Shown here in pieces: positions 7,940 to 16,092 of a stretch of 64,000 nt of DNA; position 1 is the first letter of the stretch; each line of letters starts with the position of its first letter. Made by a program: the position numbers and the translations under genes. Where the stretch lies: positions 2,170,001 through 2,234,000 of the forward strand of contig NZ_CP075896.1 in the NCBI RefSeq assembly GCF_018604545.1. The letters are read 5' to 3'. The stretch is from Streptomyces koelreuteriae. Its GTDB lineage: Bacteria > Actinomycetota > Actinomycetes > Streptomycetales > Streptomycetaceae. The notes below the pieces were generated by a model, which saw nothing but the letters and a program-made list of their open reading frames with translations, had not been told where the DNA came from and searched no databases.

Positions 7940-9301
7940 GTGAGCAAGGACCTCTCCCAGTCCGCGTACGACCACCTGTGGATGCACTTCACGCGCATGT
8001 CGTCGTACGAGAAGGCCCCCGTACCCACCATCGTCCGTGGCGAGGGCACCTACATCTACGACGACCAGGGCAAGCGCTACCTGGACGGTCTCGCCGGACT
8101 GTTCGTGGTGCAGGCCGGGCACGGCCGTGTCGAGCTCGCCGAGACCGCCTTCAAGCAGGCGCAGGAGCTGGCGTTCTTCCCGGTGTGGTCCTACGCCCAC
8201 CCCAAGGCCGTCGAGCTGGCCGAGCGCCTCGCGCACCACGCCCCGGGCGACCTGAACAAGGTCTTCTTCACCACCGGCGGCGGCGAGGCCGTCGAGACCG
8301 CCTGGAAGCTGGCCAAGCAGTACTTCAAGCTGACCGGCAAGCCCACCAAGCACAAGGTCATCTCCCGCGCGGTCGCCTACCACGGCACCCCGCAAGGCGC
8401 CCTGTCCATCACCGGCCTGCCGGGCCTGAAGGCCCCGTTCGAGCCGCTGGTCCCGGGCGCGCACAAGGTCCCGAACACCAACATCTACCGGGCCCCCTAC
8501 TTCGGCGACGACCCGGAGGCCTTCGGCCGCTGGGCCGCCGACCAGATCGAGCAGCAGATCCTCTTCGAGGGCCCGGACACGGTCGCCGCGGTCTTCCTGG
8601 AGCCGGTGCAGAACGCGGGCGGCTGCTTCCCGCCCCCGCCCGGCTACTTCCAGCGCGTCCGCGAGATCTGCGACCAATACGACGTGCTGCTCGTCTCCGA
8701 CGAGGTCATCTGCGCCTTCGGCCGCCTCGGCACGATCTTCGCCTGCGACAAGTTCGACTACGTCCCGGACATGATCACCTGCGCCAAGGGCATGACTTCG
8801 GGCTACTCCCCGATCGGCGCCTGCATCATCTCCGACCGCCTGGCCGAGCCGTTCTACAAGGGCGACAACACCTTCCTGCACGGCTACACCTTCGGCGGCC
8901 ACCCGGTCTCCGCGGCGGTGGGCCTCGCCAACCTCGACCTCTTCGAGCGCGAGAACCTCCCCCAGCACGTCCTCGACAACGAGGGCGCCTTCCGCTCCAC
9001 CCTGGAGAAGCTCCACGACCTGCCGATCGTCGGCGACGTCCGCGGCAACGGCTTCTTCTACGGCATCGAGCTGGTCAAGGACAAGAACACCAAGGAGTCC
9101 TTCAACGACGAGGAGACGGAGCGCGTCCTGTACGGCTTCCTCTCCAAGGCGCTGTACGACAACGGCCTGTACTGCCGCGCCGACGACCGCGGCGACCCGG
9201 TCGTCCAGCTCGCCCCGCCGCTGATCTCCGACCAGTCGACGTTCGACGAGATCGAGCAGATCCTGCGGGCCACCCTCTCGGAGGCGTGGACGAAGCTCTG
9301 A
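7940..9301 (+). CDS. Class III (omega) PLP-dependent aminotransferase, probably putrescine/amine aminotransferase
   Basis: This 453-residue enzyme has the fold-type I class III layout. It shows YLDGLAGLFVVQAGHG near the N-terminus, the Gly-rich phosphate site TTGGGEAVETAWKLAK and the acidic pyridine contact LLVSDEVICAFGRLG. The Schiff-base Lys is in ITCAKGMTSGYSPIGA. It likely moves an amino group from a diamine or omega-amino acid to pyruvate or another keto acid. The adjacent aldehyde dehydrogenase would oxidise the product. It follows the Lrp gene by 19 bp, so the two are probably co-transcribed. Exact substrate cannot be read from sequence; annotations as aspartate or GABA aminotransferase are possible. 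Confidence 0.88.
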   Translation: MSKDLSQSAYDHLWMHFTRMSSYEKAPVPTIVRGEGTYIYDDQGKRYLDGLAGLFVVQAGHGRVELAETAFKQAQELAFFPVWSYAHPKAVELAERLAHHAPGDLNKVFFTTGGGEAVETAWKLAKQYFKLTGKPTKHKVISRAVAYHGTPQGALSITGLPGLKAPFEPLVPGAHKVPNTNIYRAPYFGDDPEAFGRWAADQIEQQILFEGPDTVAAVFLEPVQNAGGCFPPPPGYFQRVREICDQYDVLLVSDEVICAFGRLGTIFACDKFDYVPDMITCAKGMTSGYSPIGACIISDRLAEPFYKGDNTFLHGYTFGGHPVSAAVGLANLDLFERENLPQHVLDNEGAFRSTLEKLHDLPIVGDVRGNGFFYGIELVKDKNTKESFNDEETERVLYGFLSKALYDNGLYCRADDRGDPVVQLAPPLISDQSTFDEIEQILRATLSEAWTKL

Positions 9302-9341
9302 GCGTCGCCGCTCCGATCGTCTGATCGGACGATCAACACCA

Positions 9342-9384
9342 GCCCCGGTGCCCGCCGTTCGAGTGAGAAACGGCGGCCCGGGGC
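9342..9384 (+). terminator. Rho-independent-like terminator after aminotransferase gene
   Basis: A GC-rich inverted repeat (GCCCCGG...CCGCCGTT against AACGGCGGCCCGGGGC) with a small bulge and an AT-containing loop lies 41 bp after the stop codon and before the next operon. Confidence 0.6.
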
Positions 9385-9505
9385 CGCGTGCTGTCCGGCG
9401 TCCCGCCTCCCGCTGCCTAGCGTGCCCAGTGACTGATCGGCCCCGCCTTCGTTCCCCCGCACGGGGGATGGCACGGGAACTACGGATCTGAACCGAGGTG
9501 TACGC

Positions 9506-10255
9506 ATGGAGGCCCCGCCGGACAACGACGTGCTCTGGGCACGCGCCCTGCACTTCCAGCACCACGACGGCTCGCCCGCGCTCTGCGGCGTCTCCCTCGG
9601 CGTCCGGGAGAGCGAGATCCTCGCCGTCAGCGGCCCGCGCGGCAGCGGCAAGACGACCCTGCTGCGGTGCCTGTCCGGCCTGGAGCCCGTGCGGCGCGGC
9701 GAGGTCTGGTTCAACAGCGTGCCCGTGCACACCATGGGCGCCCTCACCCGCGAGCGGCTGCGCCGCGACCGCTTCGGCTGGATCGACCCGGTCCCCTCCC
9801 TGGTCCCGGAGCTGAACGCCTGGGAGAACGCCGCCCTGCCGCTGATGCTGCGCGGCACCAGCAGGCGCCGCGCCAAGCGGGCGGCACTGGAGTGGCTGGA
9901 GCGCCTGGACATCGGCGACGGCGCCCGCAAGCGCCCGCACCAGTTGAAGCAGGCCGAGCGCCAGCGGGTGTGCATCGCCCGCGCCCTCGCACCGGCGCCC
10001 TCGGTGCTGTTCGCCGACGAGCCGACGGCTCCCCTGCACCGCGCCGACCGCGCCCACGCGCTGCGCACCCTCACCACGGCGGCCCGCTCGCACGGCATCA
10101 CGGTCGTCCTGGCCACCCACGACCCGGACACCGCGGCACTCGCCGACCGCACGGTCTTCCTGCTCGACGGGCGGCGCGTGCGGACGGTGCACCTGCCTCC
10201 GGTCGCCGAGACCACCGAGCCGGAGGGCCGGGCGGCGTGCTCGCTCTCCGTCTGA
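9506..10255 (+). CDS. ABC transporter ATP-binding protein with degenerate signature motif
   Basis: The protein has 249 residues and resembles the MacB/LolD-type ATPases that pair with FtsX-like permeases. Walker A is GPRGSGKTT (about 46-54) and Walker B is SVLFADEPTA. The signature normally reading LSGGE(R)QRV is here LKQAERQRV, so both glycines that contact ATP are replaced. The D-loop is PLHRADR instead of the usual ALD. H-loop His is present in LATHDPDT. It may hydrolyse ATP poorly or serve a mechanical or regulatory role. GAGGTG six bases before the ATG fixes the start. It overlaps the permease gene by 19 bp. Confidence 0.85.
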   Translation: MEAPPDNDVLWARALHFQHHDGSPALCGVSLGVRESEILAVSGPRGSGKTTLLRCLSGLEPVRRGEVWFNSVPVHTMGALTRERLRRDRFGWIDPVPSLVPELNAWENAALPLMLRGTSRRRAKRAALEWLERLDIGDGARKRPHQLKQAERQRVCIARALAPAPSVLFADEPTAPLHRADRAHALRTLTTAARSHGITVVLATHDPDTAALADRTVFLLDGRRVRTVHLPPVAETTEPEGRAACSLSV

Positions 10256-11682
10256 CCCGCGCCGCCCACCCCGCCGTCCAACTGCGCCGCCTCCTGGTCG
10301 CGGCGGCCTCGGCGGGCACGGGTTTCCTGCTGCTGTGCGCCCTCGGTTACGCGCTGGGCCACCCCGGCTCCCCCGGTGCCGCCGCGCTGCGCCTGGCCTG
10401 GTGCGCGGCGCCCCTCGCCGCCACGGTGTACTTCGCCCTCGCGGTGGCCCGCACCGACCCCGGCACCAAGCCCCGCACCGGCCTCTCGGCGATCGGCCTG
10501 GGCCCGCTGCGCCTGATGGCCATCGCGGTGACGACGACGGCCCTGTCCTGCACCCTGGGCTCGATGCTGGCCCTGCTGCTCTTCCTGCATCTGCGGGGCG
10601 ATCTGACGGGCCTGCCCTTCGACGGCGCGGCCGCCGAGGCCCTCGGCGCGGGCCGGCCGCTGCCGCTGCCGGGAGCCCTGACGCTGCTGGCGCTCGTGCC
10701 CGCGGGCGCCTCGATCGCGGTGGTGCTGACGCTGCGGCCCAGGGAGCAGAGGGCGGCCGCGGCGGCCAGGGTGGTGTACGGCCGCTTCGGCGCGTACCGG
10801 CGCGCCAGCCCGCTCGACACCTTCGGGGCGTACGGCCGTTTCGGCCGCCAGATCAACCGGCCCGGGGGCGCTCCCGCCGGGCAGCAGAGCGCGCCCCCGT
10901 CGGCGCGGGCGGGCGAACCGGCCTCGGCGGCGACGGTCACGGACGCCGGGAGCGCGGTGAGCACGATCGAGGAACTCCCCCGGCTCTCCGCCCCGCACGC
11001 CACCGCACCGGACCCCACCGACGTCCTCGCGGTCCCCGATGCGGTGCTGCTGCCGGACCTCGTCACGGCCGACGCCGCCCCCACCGCCGCCCCCTCCGGC
11101 CTCCCCTGGGGCATCACCGTCCTGGCCGCGGGGCTCGCCGTGGAGACCTACGCGAGCCGCACCGCCCCCAAGGCGCCCGACCTCACCTTCTCCGGCGCCT
11201 CCCCCGGTGTCATGGCGGGCTGGACGCTGGCCGCCGTCGGCCTGGCCCTGGCCGGTCCCGGTCTGACCCACCTGTGCGGCCGGCTGCTCCAGTCGGCCCG
11301 CCCCGGCGCCCTGCGGTTGCTGGCCGGCCGCATCCTGATGACGGAGGCCACCCGCATCGGCCGCCCCCTGGGCGTGGTCTGCGCGGTGCTGTCGGCCACG
11401 TACGCCATGGTGCTGCTGCACGCCCCGGACGGACTGTCGCTCGGTCCGCTCACCCTCCTCGGTGTGCTCCTCGTGACCGGCTGCACCGTGGCGACGCTCC
11501 TGACGGCCGCCGTCGAGGCCCGGCAGGCCCGGGCCGACACCACCTCCGCGCTGCTGCGTCTCGGCGCACCCGCGACCATGCTGCGCAGCGCCGCGGCCCT
11601 GCGCGCGGGCGCGTTGTTCGCCCTGTTCGCCCCGCTCACCCTGACGGTCGCGGAGTTGGCGGCGCTGCCGCTGGCGCGCTGA
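10237..11682 (+). CDS. ABC transporter permease-like membrane protein, FtsX-like arrangement
   Basis: The protein has 481 residues. Four hydrophobic segments lie in the N-terminal part (LLVAAASAGTGFLLLCALGY, LAATVYFALAVA, LMAIAVTTTALSCTLGSML and LLALVPAGASIAVVLTL). A linker of about 120 residues rich in Ala, Pro and Ser follows, then four or five more spans (e.g. LGVVCAVLSATYAMVLL and LLGVLLVTGCTVATLLTA). The reading frame runs open far upstream, but the GTG at 10237 has GGAGGG about ten bases ahead and overlaps the ATPase gene, indicating coupled translation. No substrate can be deduced. A role in envelope stress or peptide resistance is only a family-level guess. Confidence 0.75.
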   Translation: MLALRLTRAAHPAVQLRRLLVAAASAGTGFLLLCALGYALGHPGSPGAAALRLAWCAAPLAATVYFALAVARTDPGTKPRTGLSAIGLGPLRLMAIAVTTTALSCTLGSMLALLLFLHLRGDLTGLPFDGAAAEALGAGRPLPLPGALTLLALVPAGASIAVVLTLRPREQRAAAAARVVYGRFGAYRRASPLDTFGAYGRFGRQINRPGGAPAGQQSAPPSARAGEPASAATVTDAGSAVSTIEELPRLSAPHATAPDPTDVLAVPDAVLLPDLVTADAAPTAAPSGLPWGITVLAAGLAVETYASRTAPKAPDLTFSGASPGVMAGWTLAAVGLALAGPGLTHLCGRLLQSARPGALRLLAGRILMTEATRIGRPLGVVCAVLSATYAMVLLHAPDGLSLGPLTLLGVLLVTGCTVATLLTAAVEARQARADTTSALLRLGAPATMLRSAAALRAGALFALFAPLTLTVAELAALPLAR

Positions 11683-11793
11683 GAAAGTCGTACGAGAAAA
11701 ATTTCCGGGCGGCGATGAGTTCCGCGCGGGGCCCCGGTCTAACCCCGCGTAACGACACGGACCCGGTAGCACCGCCCCGATGGGAGACCGCAC

Positions 11794-12201
11794 ATGTACC
11801 AGCAGATGATCTTCGTGAACCTGTGTGTCAGCGACATCGCCGCCTCGAAGAAGTTCTTCACGGAGCTCGGCTACACGATCAACGAGCAGTTCAGCGACGA
11901 CACCACCGCGTCGGTCGTGATCAGCGAGACCATCGTCGTGATGGTGCACACCAAGGAGAAGTACTCCCAGTTCACCAAGAAGGAGATCGCGGACTCCAAG
12001 AAGAACAGCGAGGTGCTGATCGCGCTGAGTTCGGAGAGTCGCGAGAAGGTCGACGAGCTGGTGGAGAAGGCGGTGGCGGCCGGTGGGTCCGTCTCCGGCG
12101 AGACGCAGGACCACGGTTTCATGTACGGCCGCGCCTTCGACGACCCGGACGGCCACACCTTCGAGGTCGTGTGGATGGACCCGGCGGCCGTCCAGGGCTG
12201 A
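11794..12201 (+). CDS. VOC/glyoxalase-superfamily protein
   Basis: The 135-residue protein has the paired beta-alpha-beta modules of the vicinal oxygen chelate fold. The first is MIFVNLCVSDIAASKKFFTELGY; the second ends in GFMYGRAFDDPDGHTFEVVWMD. It is nearer to the lactoylglutathione-lyase-like group often annotated as extradiol dioxygenases than to true glyoxalase I. A GGGAGA site lies eight bases before the ATG. It stands alone, 112 bp after the permease gene. Substrate is unknown. Confidence 0.8.
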   Translation: MYQQMIFVNLCVSDIAASKKFFTELGYTINEQFSDDTTASVVISETIVVMVHTKEKYSQFTKKEIADSKKNSEVLIALSSESREKVDELVEKAVAAGGSVSGETQDHGFMYGRAFDDPDGHTFEVVWMDPAAVQG

Positions 12202-12225
12202 CACGCGCTGTGCCAGCATGGGCGG

Positions 12226-13347
12226 GTGCAGACGATGCCCGCCCATGCGGCCCACCATGACGACCGTGAGATCGAGACGCTCGAGGAGTTCGACGCGACC
12301 GTCGCGGCGCGCGGCACACTCGCCGGTCACCGCGTCCAGGCCGTCGACCTGACGGACCGTACGCGCGAGCTGCTCACCACGGACACCGCGGGCGCGATCT
12401 TCCTCGGCTGCGCGATGCGCGAGGACGCGGCCGCGAAGATACGCGCGGACGGCGCCCTGGTCTTCCCGCCGGTCCCGGACCTGCCCTTCGACCCGTACCG
12501 CGGCCTGGTCTACTCACCGGACGAGCTGTTCGCGTCCCTGCCGGACGGCTACGAGGCGACTCCCGACGCCCGCGCCTACGCCTGGTTCCAGCGCACGAAG
12601 GCCGACGGCGACATCTACGCGTCCATGCTGCGCGCGGTCCACGACGACTCCGTCTCGGACGCGCTCGACGAACTCCTGTCCGGCGCCCGGGTCGTGGGCG
12701 TGATGGGCGGCCACGCGATGGCCCGGGGCACCGAGGAGTACGCGGGGGCGGCGCGGCTCGGCCGCGAACTGGCCCGCGCCGGTTTCACGGTCGCCACCGG
12801 CGGCGGCCCGGGCGCGATGGAGGCGGCCAACTTCGGCGCGTACGCGGCCCCGTTCGACGACGAGATGCTCACCGACTCGCTGGAACTGCTCGGCAAGGCA
12901 CCGCACTTCACCCCGTCGATCACCCAGTGGGCCTCGGCCGCCTTCGAGATACGCACCCGCTGGCCGCAGGGCGGCCGCTCCGTCGGCATCCCGACCTGGT
13001 TCTACGGCCACGAGCCGCCGAACGCCTTCGCCTCGCACATCGCCAAGTACTTCGCCAACGCCACCCGCGAGGACGGCCTGCTGGCCCGGTCGACAGCGGG
13101 TGTGGTGTTCCTGCCGGGAGCCGCCGGCACCGTACAGGAGATCTTCGACAACGCGACGCCGAACTACTACGAGTCGCGCGGCGAGCCGACGCCCATGGTG
13201 CTCGTGAACCGCGCGCACTGGACGGAGAAGCTGCCGACGTGGCCGCTGCTCCAGTCGCTGGCCAAGGGGCGTTCGATGGAGACGCGGATCGCGCTGGTCG
13301 AGCGGATCGAGGAGGCGCCGGAGGCGTTGAAACGCCTCGGCGGTTAA
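12226..13347 (+). CDS. LOG-family Rossmann-fold nucleotide-binding protein
   Basis: The protein has 373 residues. Its core resembles the lysine-decarboxylase-like (LOG) fold, with VVGVMGGHAMARG, the GGGPGAMEAAN motif and a later LPGAAGTVQEIFDNA in place of the usual PGGxGT. The family hydrolyses nucleoside 5'-monophosphates, releasing cytokinin-like bases, or is of unknown function. An N-terminal extension of about 130 residues precedes the core, which makes it longer than classical LOG proteins. The changed PGAAGT motif makes LOG activity uncertain. GTG start at 12226, 24 bp after the VOC gene, with no strong ribosome-binding site. Confidence 0.75.
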   Translation: MQTMPAHAAHHDDREIETLEEFDATVAARGTLAGHRVQAVDLTDRTRELLTTDTAGAIFLGCAMREDAAAKIRADGALVFPPVPDLPFDPYRGLVYSPDELFASLPDGYEATPDARAYAWFQRTKADGDIYASMLRAVHDDSVSDALDELLSGARVVGVMGGHAMARGTEEYAGAARLGRELARAGFTVATGGGPGAMEAANFGAYAAPFDDEMLTDSLELLGKAPHFTPSITQWASAAFEIRTRWPQGGRSVGIPTWFYGHEPPNAFASHIAKYFANATREDGLLARSTAGVVFLPGAAGTVQEIFDNATPNYYESRGEPTPMVLVNRAHWTEKLPTWPLLQSLAKGRSMETRIALVERIEEAPEALKRLGG

Positions 13348-13385
13348 TAAGCAGGCAAAGCAAGTGCTTGCAGACTGCATATGCG

Positions 13386-13413
13386 TTGACACTACTTATG
13401 CGGCACTTATAAA
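13386..13413 (+). promoter_or_regulatory. Strong vegetative-type promoter of LAETG surface protein gene
   Basis: TTGACA (13386-13391), a 16-base spacer and TATAAA (13408-13413) match the HrdB-type consensus closely and stand out in this GC-rich sequence. Just upstream at 13360-13371 is GCAAGTGCTTGC, an inverted repeat that could bind a regulator. The start codon is about 80 bases downstream, after AAAGGA. Confidence 0.7.
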
Positions 13414-13494
13414 CCTGTGAGTCTCCAGGTAGTGCTGATGTTCCGTCACCGCTGCCTCTTCCCCCCGCTTTAACACATCCTGTAAAGGACAAAC

Positions 13495-14193
13495 GTGGCA
13501 GTTCTGTCCGTATCCCGCCGCGCACGCGCCGTGCGCATCCTCGGTGTCGTCTCCGCCTCGGCCGCGCTCGCGCTCGGTACCGCCGGCAACGCGCTCGCCT
13601 GCAACATCAACGAGTTCTCCGCCGAGGCGAAGTGTGACGGCGACAAGGGCGTCATCACCGTCACCGACGTGGACCCCGCCGGCATCAAGGCGAAGGTCAC
13701 CGTATACCTGCAGAACAACGGCGCCGACGCGCAGAAGATCGGCGAGCAGGAGGTCAAGGGCTCGCGCGAAGGCACCACCATCACCTTCGCCGAGGACTGG
13801 AAGCCGAACGCGGAGTACCGCATCCACGTGAAGGCCGCTCCGTACGTCGACGAGGACATCAAGCCGAACCTCGTCACCCCGGCCACGGCCTGCAAGAAGG
13901 AGGAGGAGCCCCCGGCTTCGACTCCCCCGGCCACCCCGACCCCCTCCACCCCGTCGGCCTCCCCCTCGAAGCCGGCCGAGGAGACCGACACCCCGGCTCC
14001 GACGCCGTCGGAGAGCGAGAGCACCACGCCGGCGGGCAACGCGCCCGGCCCGGCCGGTGACTCCAACCTCGCCGAGACGGGCGCCGACTCCAACACCGGA
14101 ATCATCGCCGGCATCGCGGCGGCCCTGGTCGTCGTCGGTGGTGGCGCGGTGTTCTTCGGCATGCGCCGTCGTGGGGCGAACAGCGAAGGCTGA
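13495..14193 (+). CDS. LAETG-anchored secreted cell-wall protein (class E sortase substrate)
   Basis: The protein has 232 residues. A signal peptide ([28 protein letters not shown]) is followed by a globular domain of about 100 residues with two Cys ([12 protein letters not shown]) and a third near the end. Next comes a Pro/Ser/Thr-rich stalk and the sorting signal LAETG (about 192-196), a membrane span ([19 protein letters not shown]) and an Arg-rich tail. The A in LAxTG is typical for Streptomyces class E sortases, which attach proteins to peptidoglycan. The function of the outer domain is not recognised. AAAGGA lies eight bases before the GTG, and a strong promoter lies upstream. Confidence 0.88.
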   Translation: MAVLSVSRRARAVRILGVVSASAALALGTAGNALACNINEFSAEAKCDGDKGVITVTDVDPAGIKAKVTVYLQNNGADAQKIGEQEVKGSREGTTITFAEDWKPNAEYRIHVKAAPYVDEDIKPNLVTPATACKKEEEPPASTPPATPTPSTPSASPSKPAEETDTPAPTPSESESTTPAGNAPGPAGDSNLAETGADSNTGIIAGIAAALVVVGGGAVFFGMRRRGANSEG

Positions 14194-14212
14194 CGCCCGC
14201 GCACACCCTGAT

Positions 14213-14243
14213 GTGGCCCGACCCTGACAGGGGGGCGGGCCAC
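14213..14243. terminator. Bidirectional terminator between convergent genes
   Basis: The repeat GTGGCCCG ... CGGGCCAC (8 bp, extended by ACCC/GGGG pairing inside) lies in the 57-bp gap between the convergent LAETG gene and the maleylpyruvate-isomerase-like gene. Confidence 0.65.
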
Positions 14244-14250
14244 GTCCGTC

Positions 14251-15048
14251 TCATCCGAACGTCGCCCGCTCCAGCCAGAACTCCAGCAACTCCCGCTCCC
14301 CCAGCACCTCCAGCTCCGGAGCGTCCAGCGGCAGCCGCCGGTAGAACGCGAGCAGGACAGAGGTCAGCGGCCCGCGCAGGGCGACCGTGGCCTTCTCGTG
14401 GCCCCGGCGCCAGGTGACACCGTCCTCGGTGAGCGCGATCAGCCACTCGGCGTTCACCTCCGGCCCGGCGTCGGTGGCGTGCAGATGGATGCTGCGGCCC
14501 GGGCCGCGCAGTTCCCTCGCCGCCTCGTCGTGCGGGTCCGTCTGCGCGTACTCCACGATCTGCAGCCACTCGTCGATCGCGTCGGCGGCGATGTCGGGCG
14601 CGACCTCGTAGGGCAGCCCGGCGGTGAGCGTGGCGTCCGCCCGGTGCACGGTGACCTCGTGCGCCATCCGGCGGGCCCAGAACCCGGCGTTGAGGATCCC
14701 CGCCCAGCCCCACACCTTCGCGTCCGGCCCGGCCTCCCGCAGCGCGGCGACGACCTGCTCGCCCGCCTCCCCCAGCCACGCGTCCAGCGCCGCTGCGTCA
14801 CCCCGGGCCTCGGGCCCCTCGGCCCCCGGCACCTCCTCCTCGGGCACCTCCTCCTGGGCCCGGGTCCGCACCATGAGCTCCACCCAGCGCAGGGCGCCGC
14901 CCGTGTGCCGGACGAGTTCCTCCAGCGACCAGTCGGGGCAATTCGGCACGGTGGCGGACAGGTCGGCCCCGGAGGTCACCACCGACCTCAACAGACCGAC
15001 CTGATGGGCGATTTCGTCGCAGTAGCGCTCGTGCGCGAGGAGTGTCAT
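14251..15048 (-). CDS. Maleylpyruvate isomerase (MDMPI/DinB-like) family protein
   Basis: The protein has 265 residues. The N-terminal helical bundle carries the typical VPNCPDWSLEELVRHTGGALRWVE. Mycothiol-dependent enzymes of this superfamily use a His triad for metal binding, and His is present in VRHTGG and in AHEVTVHRAD. A C-terminal sterol-carrier-like domain contains ATDAGPEVNAEWLIALTEDGVTWRRGHEKATVALRGP. Many actinobacterial copies are uncharacterised and may be general mycothiol transferases. It is 24 bp downstream of the thiamine transporter ATPase gene on the same strand, possibly by readthrough. Confidence 0.82.
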   Translation of the reverse strand: MTLLAHERYCDEIAHQVGLLRSVVTSGADLSATVPNCPDWSLEELVRHTGGALRWVELMVRTRAQEEVPEEEVPGAEGPEARGDAAALDAWLGEAGEQVVAALREAGPDAKVWGWAGILNAGFWARRMAHEVTVHRADATLTAGLPYEVAPDIAADAIDEWLQIVEYAQTDPHDEAARELRGPGRSIHLHATDAGPEVNAEWLIALTEDGVTWRRGHEKATVALRGPLTSVLLAFYRRLPLDAPELEVLGERELLEFWLERATFG

Positions 15049-15072
15049 GCCCGCACCATAGGCGGGCGGCGA

Positions 15073-16092
15073 TCAGTCGAGCACGGCGATTTCCGCCGCG
15101 TCGAACTCCACCCCGGCCTCGGCCCCTACCTCGGGCGCCGCCCGCAGCGCGCACGCCGCCTCCAGGCGCGGGGCGTCCTCCGGCTGGAGGTGGACGGCGA
15201 CATGCGTGCCCTTGAAGGTGCGGCCGGTCACCGTGCAGCGCAGGCCCTCACCGGCGGGCACCAGACGTACACCGGCGGGCCGCACCAGAAGGGTCCGCGT
15301 GCCCTGCGGCGCGCCCTCCGGCACCGGCACCTTGCCCCAGGGCGTGTCCGCGGCCTCCGCACCCACGGTCGCCTCGACGACGTTCTCGAAGCCGAGGAAG
15401 CGCGCCACGAACGCGTCGGCCGGCCGCTGCCACACCTCAAGCGGCGTACCGGACTGGGCGATCCGCCCGTCCCGCATCACCACGACCCGGTCGGCCAGCG
15501 CGAAGGCCTCCCCCTGGTCGTGCGTCACGGCGAGCACGGTGGTGCCCAACCGGCCGAACAGCTCGCGCAGTTCCACGACCAGCCGCTCCCTCAGCGACCG
15601 GTCGAGCTGCCCCAGCGGCTCGTCCAGCATCAGCAGTGTGGGGCTCGGCGCCAGGGCCCGGGCCAGCGCCACCCGCTGCTGCTCCCCGCCGGACAGCGCG
15701 GCGACGGCCCGACGGTCCGCGCCGGGCAGCCCCACCAGGTCCAGCAACTCCCTTACCCGCTCGGCCTGCTGCCGCTTGGACGCCCCGTGCATCCGCAGCC
15801 CGAAGGCGACATTGCCGCCCACGTCCCGCTGCGGGAACAGCTGGTGGTCCTGGAACATCAGCCCGACCCCGCGCCGGTGCGCGGGCACGCCGGCCTGGTC
15901 GCGCCCGTCGAGCGACACCCGCCCGGAGTCCAGCGGCTGCAGCCCGGCCACGGCCCGCAGCAGGGTCGACTTGCCGCTGCCGCTGGGCCCGAGCACGCAC
16001 ACGATCTCGTGCTCGGCGACCTCCAGATCGACGGCGTCCAGTACGGCCCGCCCGCCGAAACGGACCGTCGCGCCCTCCAGTGCCAGCAGCAT
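15073..16092 (-). CDS. Thiamine ABC transporter ATP-binding protein
   Basis: The protein has 339 residues. Motifs are Walker A GPSGSGKST, Q-loop GLMFQDHQLFPQ, signature LSGGEQQRVALARAL, Walker B TLLMLDEPLGQLD and H-loop AVTHDQGEA. A C-terminal TOBE-like domain of about 100 residues follows, as in PotA/FbpC-type importers. The ATG at 16092 overlaps the permease stop (ATGA); the frame upstream of it is a shadow of the permease. Thiamine is inferred from the upstream binding protein and the TPP riboswitch; alone the protein could equally serve iron or polyamines. Confidence 0.85.
   Translation of the reverse strand: MLLALEGATVRFGGRAVLDAVDLEVAEHEIVCVLGPSGSGKSTLLRAVAGLQPLDSGRVSLDGRDQAGVPAHRRGVGLMFQDHQLFPQRDVGGNVAFGLRMHGASKRQQAERVRELLDLVGLPGADRRAVAALSGGEQQRVALARALAPSPTLLMLDEPLGQLDRSLRERLVVELRELFGRLGTTVLAVTHDQGEAFALADRVVVMRDGRIAQSGTPLEVWQRPADAFVARFLGFENVVEATVGAEAADTPWGKVPVPEGAPQGTRTLLVRPAGVRLVPAGEGLRCTVTGRTFKGTHVAVHLQPEDAPRLEAACALRAAPEVGAEAGVEFDAAEIAVLD

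Noticed and set aside
9058..12330. 1090-residue frame on the minus strand
   Set aside because: Covers four recognisable plus-strand genes; low-complexity Arg/Gly composition typical of shadow frames.
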